Source: Mycolicibacterium flavescens (GTDB lineage: Bacteria; Actinomycetota; Actinomycetes; Mycobacteriales; Mycobacteriaceae). Taken from it: a stretch of DNA of 64,000 nt. Positions 61,757-64,000 of the stretch are shown piece by piece; position 1 is the first letter of the stretch, and each line of letters opens with the position of its first letter. Where the stretch lies: the NCBI RefSeq assembly GCF_001722335.1, contig NZ_MIHA01000011.1:1-64000 (forward strand), read 5' to 3'. A program made the position numbers and the translations under genes. Below the pieces are notes generated by a model. The model saw only the letters and a program-made list of their open reading frames with translations, ran no database searches and had not been told where the DNA came from.

Positions 61757-63253
61757 ATGACTGCGACATCTGTGTCCACCAGCGTGGCAGGCAGCTGGAT
61801 CGGCGGCGCGCCGGTGACCACCGCCGGGGCGGCTTTGAAGGTCGTCAACCCCGCGACCGGTGCGGCGGTGGCCGACTACGCGGCGGCCACACCGGCCGAC
61901 GTCGACGTCGCGGTGACGGCGGCTCGCGGCGCGCTGCCCGAGTGGTCGGGCGCCACGCCGGCCGAGCGCTCGGCGGTGCTGTTCAAGCTGGCGCAGCTGG
62001 CCGGTGCGAGCACCGACGCCCTGGTCGCCGAGGAGGTCAGTCAGACCGGTAAGCCGGTGCGGCTGGCCGCCGAGTTCGACGTGCCCGGCAGCGTCGACAA
62101 CATCGACTTCTTCGCCGGCGCCGCCCGTCACCTGGAGGGCAAGGCCAGCGCCGAGTACTCCGGCGATCACACGTCGAGCATCCGTCGCGAGGCCGTCGGC
62201 GTGGTCGCGACGATCACGCCGTGGAACTATCCGCTGCAGATGGCGGTGTGGAAAGTGTTGCCCGCGTTGGCCGCCGGCTGTTCGGTGGTGATCAAGCCGT
62301 GTGAGCTCACGCCGTTGACGACGCTGACGCTGGCACGGCTGGCCAAGGAGGCGGGTCTGCCCGACGGTGTGCTCAACGTGGTCACCGGGCTGGGGGCCGA
62401 CGTCGGCACGGCGCTGGCCGGGCACCGCGACGTCGACGTGGTGACGTTCACCGGTTCCACACCCGTGGGCCGCAAGGTGATGGCCGCCGCGGCGGTGCAC
62501 GGTCACCGCGTGCAACTCGAACTCGGCGGCAAGGCGCCGTTCGTGGTGTTCGACGACGCCGACCTGGACGCCGCGATCCAGGGTGCGGCCGCCGGTGCGC
62601 TGATCAACACCGGCCAGGACTGCACGGCGGCCACCCGCGCGATCGTCGCCCGCGAGCTCTACGACGACTTCGTCGCCGGCGTCGGCGAGGTGTTCGGCAA
62701 GGTCGTCGTCGGCGATCCGGACGACCCGGAAACCGACCTGGGCCCGTTGATCTCGATGGCGCACCGGGCCAAGGTGGCCGGGATGGTCGAGCGGGCGCCG
62801 GGGCAGGGCGCGCGGATCGTGTGCGGCGGCGCGGCGCCCGACCGGCCGGGGTCGTTCTATCTGCCGACGGTCATCGCCGACGTGGCCGAACAGTCGGAGG
62901 TCTACCGCGACGAGATATTCGGCCCGGTGCTGACCGTGCGCTCGTTCACCGACGACGACGACGCGCTGCGGCAGGCCAACGACACCGACTACGGGTTGGC
63001 CGCCTCGGCGTGGACCCGCGATGTGTACCGCGCGCAGCGGGCGTCGCGTGAGATCAAGGCCGGCTGCGTGTGGATCAACGACCACATCCCGATCATCAGC
63101 GAGATGCCGCACGGCGGGGTCGGCGCGTCGGGGTTCGGCAAGGACATGAGCGACTACTCGCTCGAGGAGTACCTGACCGTCAAGCACGTGATGAGCGACA
63201 TCACCGGGGTGGCCGACAAGCAGTGGCACCGGACGGTGTTCGCGAAGCGGTAG
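61757..63253 (+). CDS. Aldehyde dehydrogenase, gamma-aminobutyraldehyde type
   Basis: A 498-residue NAD(P)-dependent dehydrogenase. Asn is in ITPWNYPLQMAVWKVLPALAAG, the cofactor loop in VTFTGSTPVGRKVM, the general base Glu in VQLELGGKAPFVVFDDAD, and catalytic Cys289 in INTGQDCTAATR. PHGGVGASGFGKDMSDYSLEEY ends the domain. INTGQDCTAATR and the YSLEEYLTVKHVM tail are reminiscent of gamma-aminobutyraldehyde dehydrogenases (PatD). With the divergent aminotransferase this would oxidise 4-aminobutanal from putrescine to GABA. The substrate is inferred, not proven. Confidence 0.88.
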   Translation: MTATSVSTSVAGSWIGGAPVTTAGAALKVVNPATGAAVADYAAATPADVDVAVTAARGALPEWSGATPAERSAVLFKLAQLAGASTDALVAEEVSQTGKPVRLAAEFDVPGSVDNIDFFAGAARHLEGKASAEYSGDHTSSIRREAVGVVATITPWNYPLQMAVWKVLPALAAGCSVVIKPCELTPLTTLTLARLAKEAGLPDGVLNVVTGLGADVGTALAGHRDVDVVTFTGSTPVGRKVMAAAAVHGHRVQLELGGKAPFVVFDDADLDAAIQGAAAGALINTGQDCTAATRAIVARELYDDFVAGVGEVFGKVVVGDPDDPETDLGPLISMAHRAKVAGMVERAPGQGARIVCGGAAPDRPGSFYLPTVIADVAEQSEVYRDEIFGPVLTVRSFTDDDDALRQANDTDYGLAASAWTRDVYRAQRASREIKAGCVWINDHIPIISEMPHGGVGASGFGKDMSDYSLEEYLTVKHVMSDITGVADKQWHRTVFAKR

Positions 63254-63266
63254 CTGTCTCTTGTGC

Positions 63267-63324
63267 CGAGTGTGGGCTCGTGTCACGCCAAACGCGCGAA
63301 TGGCGTGCGGGTAACCCACGTTCG
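63267..63324. repeat. Nested inverted repeat between the aldehyde dehydrogenase and sigJ
   Basis: The inner stem CACGCCA (63284-63290) / TGGCGTG (63301-63307) is perfect. Outer arms CGAGTGTGGG (63267-63276) and CCCACGTTCG (63315-63324) pair at 8 of 10 positions. It resembles a terminator or dispersed intergenic repeat. Confidence 0.6.
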
Positions 63325-63357
63325 CGCCTGTGATGGTTTGGTGGTCGGGGCGGGAAC

Positions 63358-63363
63358 TAGACT
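63358..63363 (+). promoter_or_regulatory. -10 element of a probable leaderless sigJ promoter
   Basis: TAGACT ends six bases before ATG 63370, the same hexamer and spacing as for guaA and dnaE2. Confidence 0.45.
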
Positions 63364-63369
63364 GAGGCG

Positions 63370-64000
63370 ATGGTCGCCAGCGCGCGTGTCGACGAGTTCG
63401 AGGAGCTGCGCCCGCATCTGATGTCGGTGGCTTACCGGCTGACCGGGACGGTGGCCGACGCCGAGGACATCGTGCAGGACGCGTGGCTGCGGTGGAGCGC
63501 GGCCGAACATGATTCGATCGTCGATCTGCGCGCCTGGCTGACGACGGTGGTCAGCCGGCTCGGCCTGGACCGGCTGCGCTCGGCCGCGCGCCGGCGCGAA
63601 ACCTATGTGGGCGAATGGCTTCCGGAGCCCGTCGTGACCCCGGTGGACGCCGATGACCCGCTCGCGGCGGTGGTGGCCGGTGAGGACGCCCGGTTCGCGG
63701 CGATGGTGGTGCTCGAGACGCTCACCCCCGACCAGCGGGTGGCATTCGTTCTGCACGACGGGTTCTCGGTCCCGTTCTCCGAGGTCGCCGATGTGTTGGG
63801 CGTCAGCGCGGCCTCGGCGCGGCAGCTGGCGTCGCGGGCACGGCGGGCGGTGGCGTCGGCGCCGCCTCCGGTGCCCGACGATGTCCACAACGAGGTGGCC
63901 GGTGCGCTGATGATGGCGCTGGCCGCAGGAGACATGGAAGCCGTTGTGCGCCTGCTGCATCCGGACGTCACATTCACCGGCGACTCGAACCGGAAGGCGC
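63370..64000 (+). CDS. sigJ: ECF sigma factor SigJ, N-terminal part
   Basis: The gene runs off the right edge; 210 residues are visible. Sigma region 2 is at about 8-75 (LRPHLMSVAYRLTGTVADAEDIVQDAWLRW). Region 4 is at about 110-165 (LETLTPDQRVAFVLHDGFSVPFSEVADVLGVSAASARQLASRARR). The start of a SnoaL-like C-terminal domain follows (NEVAGALMMALAAGDMEAVVRLLHPDVTFTGDS). That fused domain marks the ECF41-type, SigJ-like sigma factors, in which it modulates activity in place of an anti-sigma factor. Confidence 0.92.
   Translation, partial: MVASARVDEFEELRPHLMSVAYRLTGTVADAEDIVQDAWLRWSAAEHDSIVDLRAWLTTVVSRLGLDRLRSAARRRETYVGEWLPEPVVTPVDADDPLAAVVAGEDARFAAMVVLETLTPDQRVAFVLHDGFSVPFSEVADVLGVSAASARQLASRARRAVASAPPPVPDDVHNEVAGALMMALAAGDMEAVVRLLHPDVTFTGDSNRKA

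Overview
The window is a high-GC actinobacterial chromosome segment that reads as a rapidly growing Mycobacterium (Mycolicibacterium). From memory of the M. tuberculosis gene order, its genes run in nearly the order Rv3415c to Rv3328c, inverted: sigD, rsdA, guaB2, guaB3, choD, guaA, imuA', imuB, iunH, acrA1, htdY, dnaE2, a nitroreductase, spoU/trmL, the Rv3365c-Rv3361c conservon with mfpA, folD, metX, metY, trpS, dacB, sigJ. A PhoU gene beside choD, a chromosomal erm gene and a monomeric isocitrate dehydrogenase point to a fast grower rather than the tuberculosis complex. No tRNA, rRNA, CRISPR array, prophage or intact insertion sequence was seen.

Layout. 1-2.9 kb: tail of a conserved gene, sigma factor D with its anti-sigma factor RsdA, and a DUF5319 gene. 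3-14 kb: purine metabolism (guaB2, guaB3, guaA) interleaved with cholesterol oxidase, PhoU, a GH65 disaccharide phosphorylase with a beta-phosphoglucomutase-like HAD enzyme, and a CD225-type membrane protein. 14-25 kb: the SOS mutasome in two parts, imuA'-imuB and dnaE2, each behind a LexA box. They are separated by a nucleoside hydrolase, a fused fatty acyl reductase, a MaoC hydratase and a universal stress protein. A small MITE-like element sits just before the dnaE2 LexA box. 25-30.6 kb: a secreted glycoside hydrolase, an AT-richer gap, an MFS transporter, a nitroreductase, TrmL and a methyltransferase. 30.8-37.6 kb: a conservon (sensor kinase, roadblock, DUF742, GTPase) followed by the gyrase-protecting MfpA, then an NsrR-Hmp nitric oxide module. 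37.6-46.3 kb: a hemophore-like protein, an FHA-ABC transporter, folD-DUF3017, a 14-TM MFS exporter and an Erm 23S rRNA methyltransferase. 46.3-52.2 kb: a methyltransferase, metX and metY behind a SAM-IV riboswitch, and icd. 52.2-64 kb: alpha/beta hydrolase, exonuclease III, trpS, YhjD, an SMR transporter, nitronate monooxygenase, dacB, an SMP-30 protein, a probable amine-catabolic set (aminotransferase, Lrp regulator, aldehyde dehydrogenase) and the start of sigJ.

The strongest novel-looking signal is the leader of erm. It combines a WhiB7-type promoter (AT-rich box, CGG, TTGAGC, 17-bp spacer, TAGCGT), a leaderless 10-codon leader peptide MSASMRLRTA carrying the MRLR macrolide-arrest motif, and a 10-bp hairpin that begins at the leader stop codon and has an alternative partner beside the erm ribosome-binding site. 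Other notable items are a SAM-IV aptamer with a nested sequestor of the metY Shine-Dalgarno, a 181-bp element with perfect terminal repeats and CTAG flanks, a 20-codon upstream ORF overlapping the conservon kinase start, and a repeated pattern of apparently leaderless promoters.
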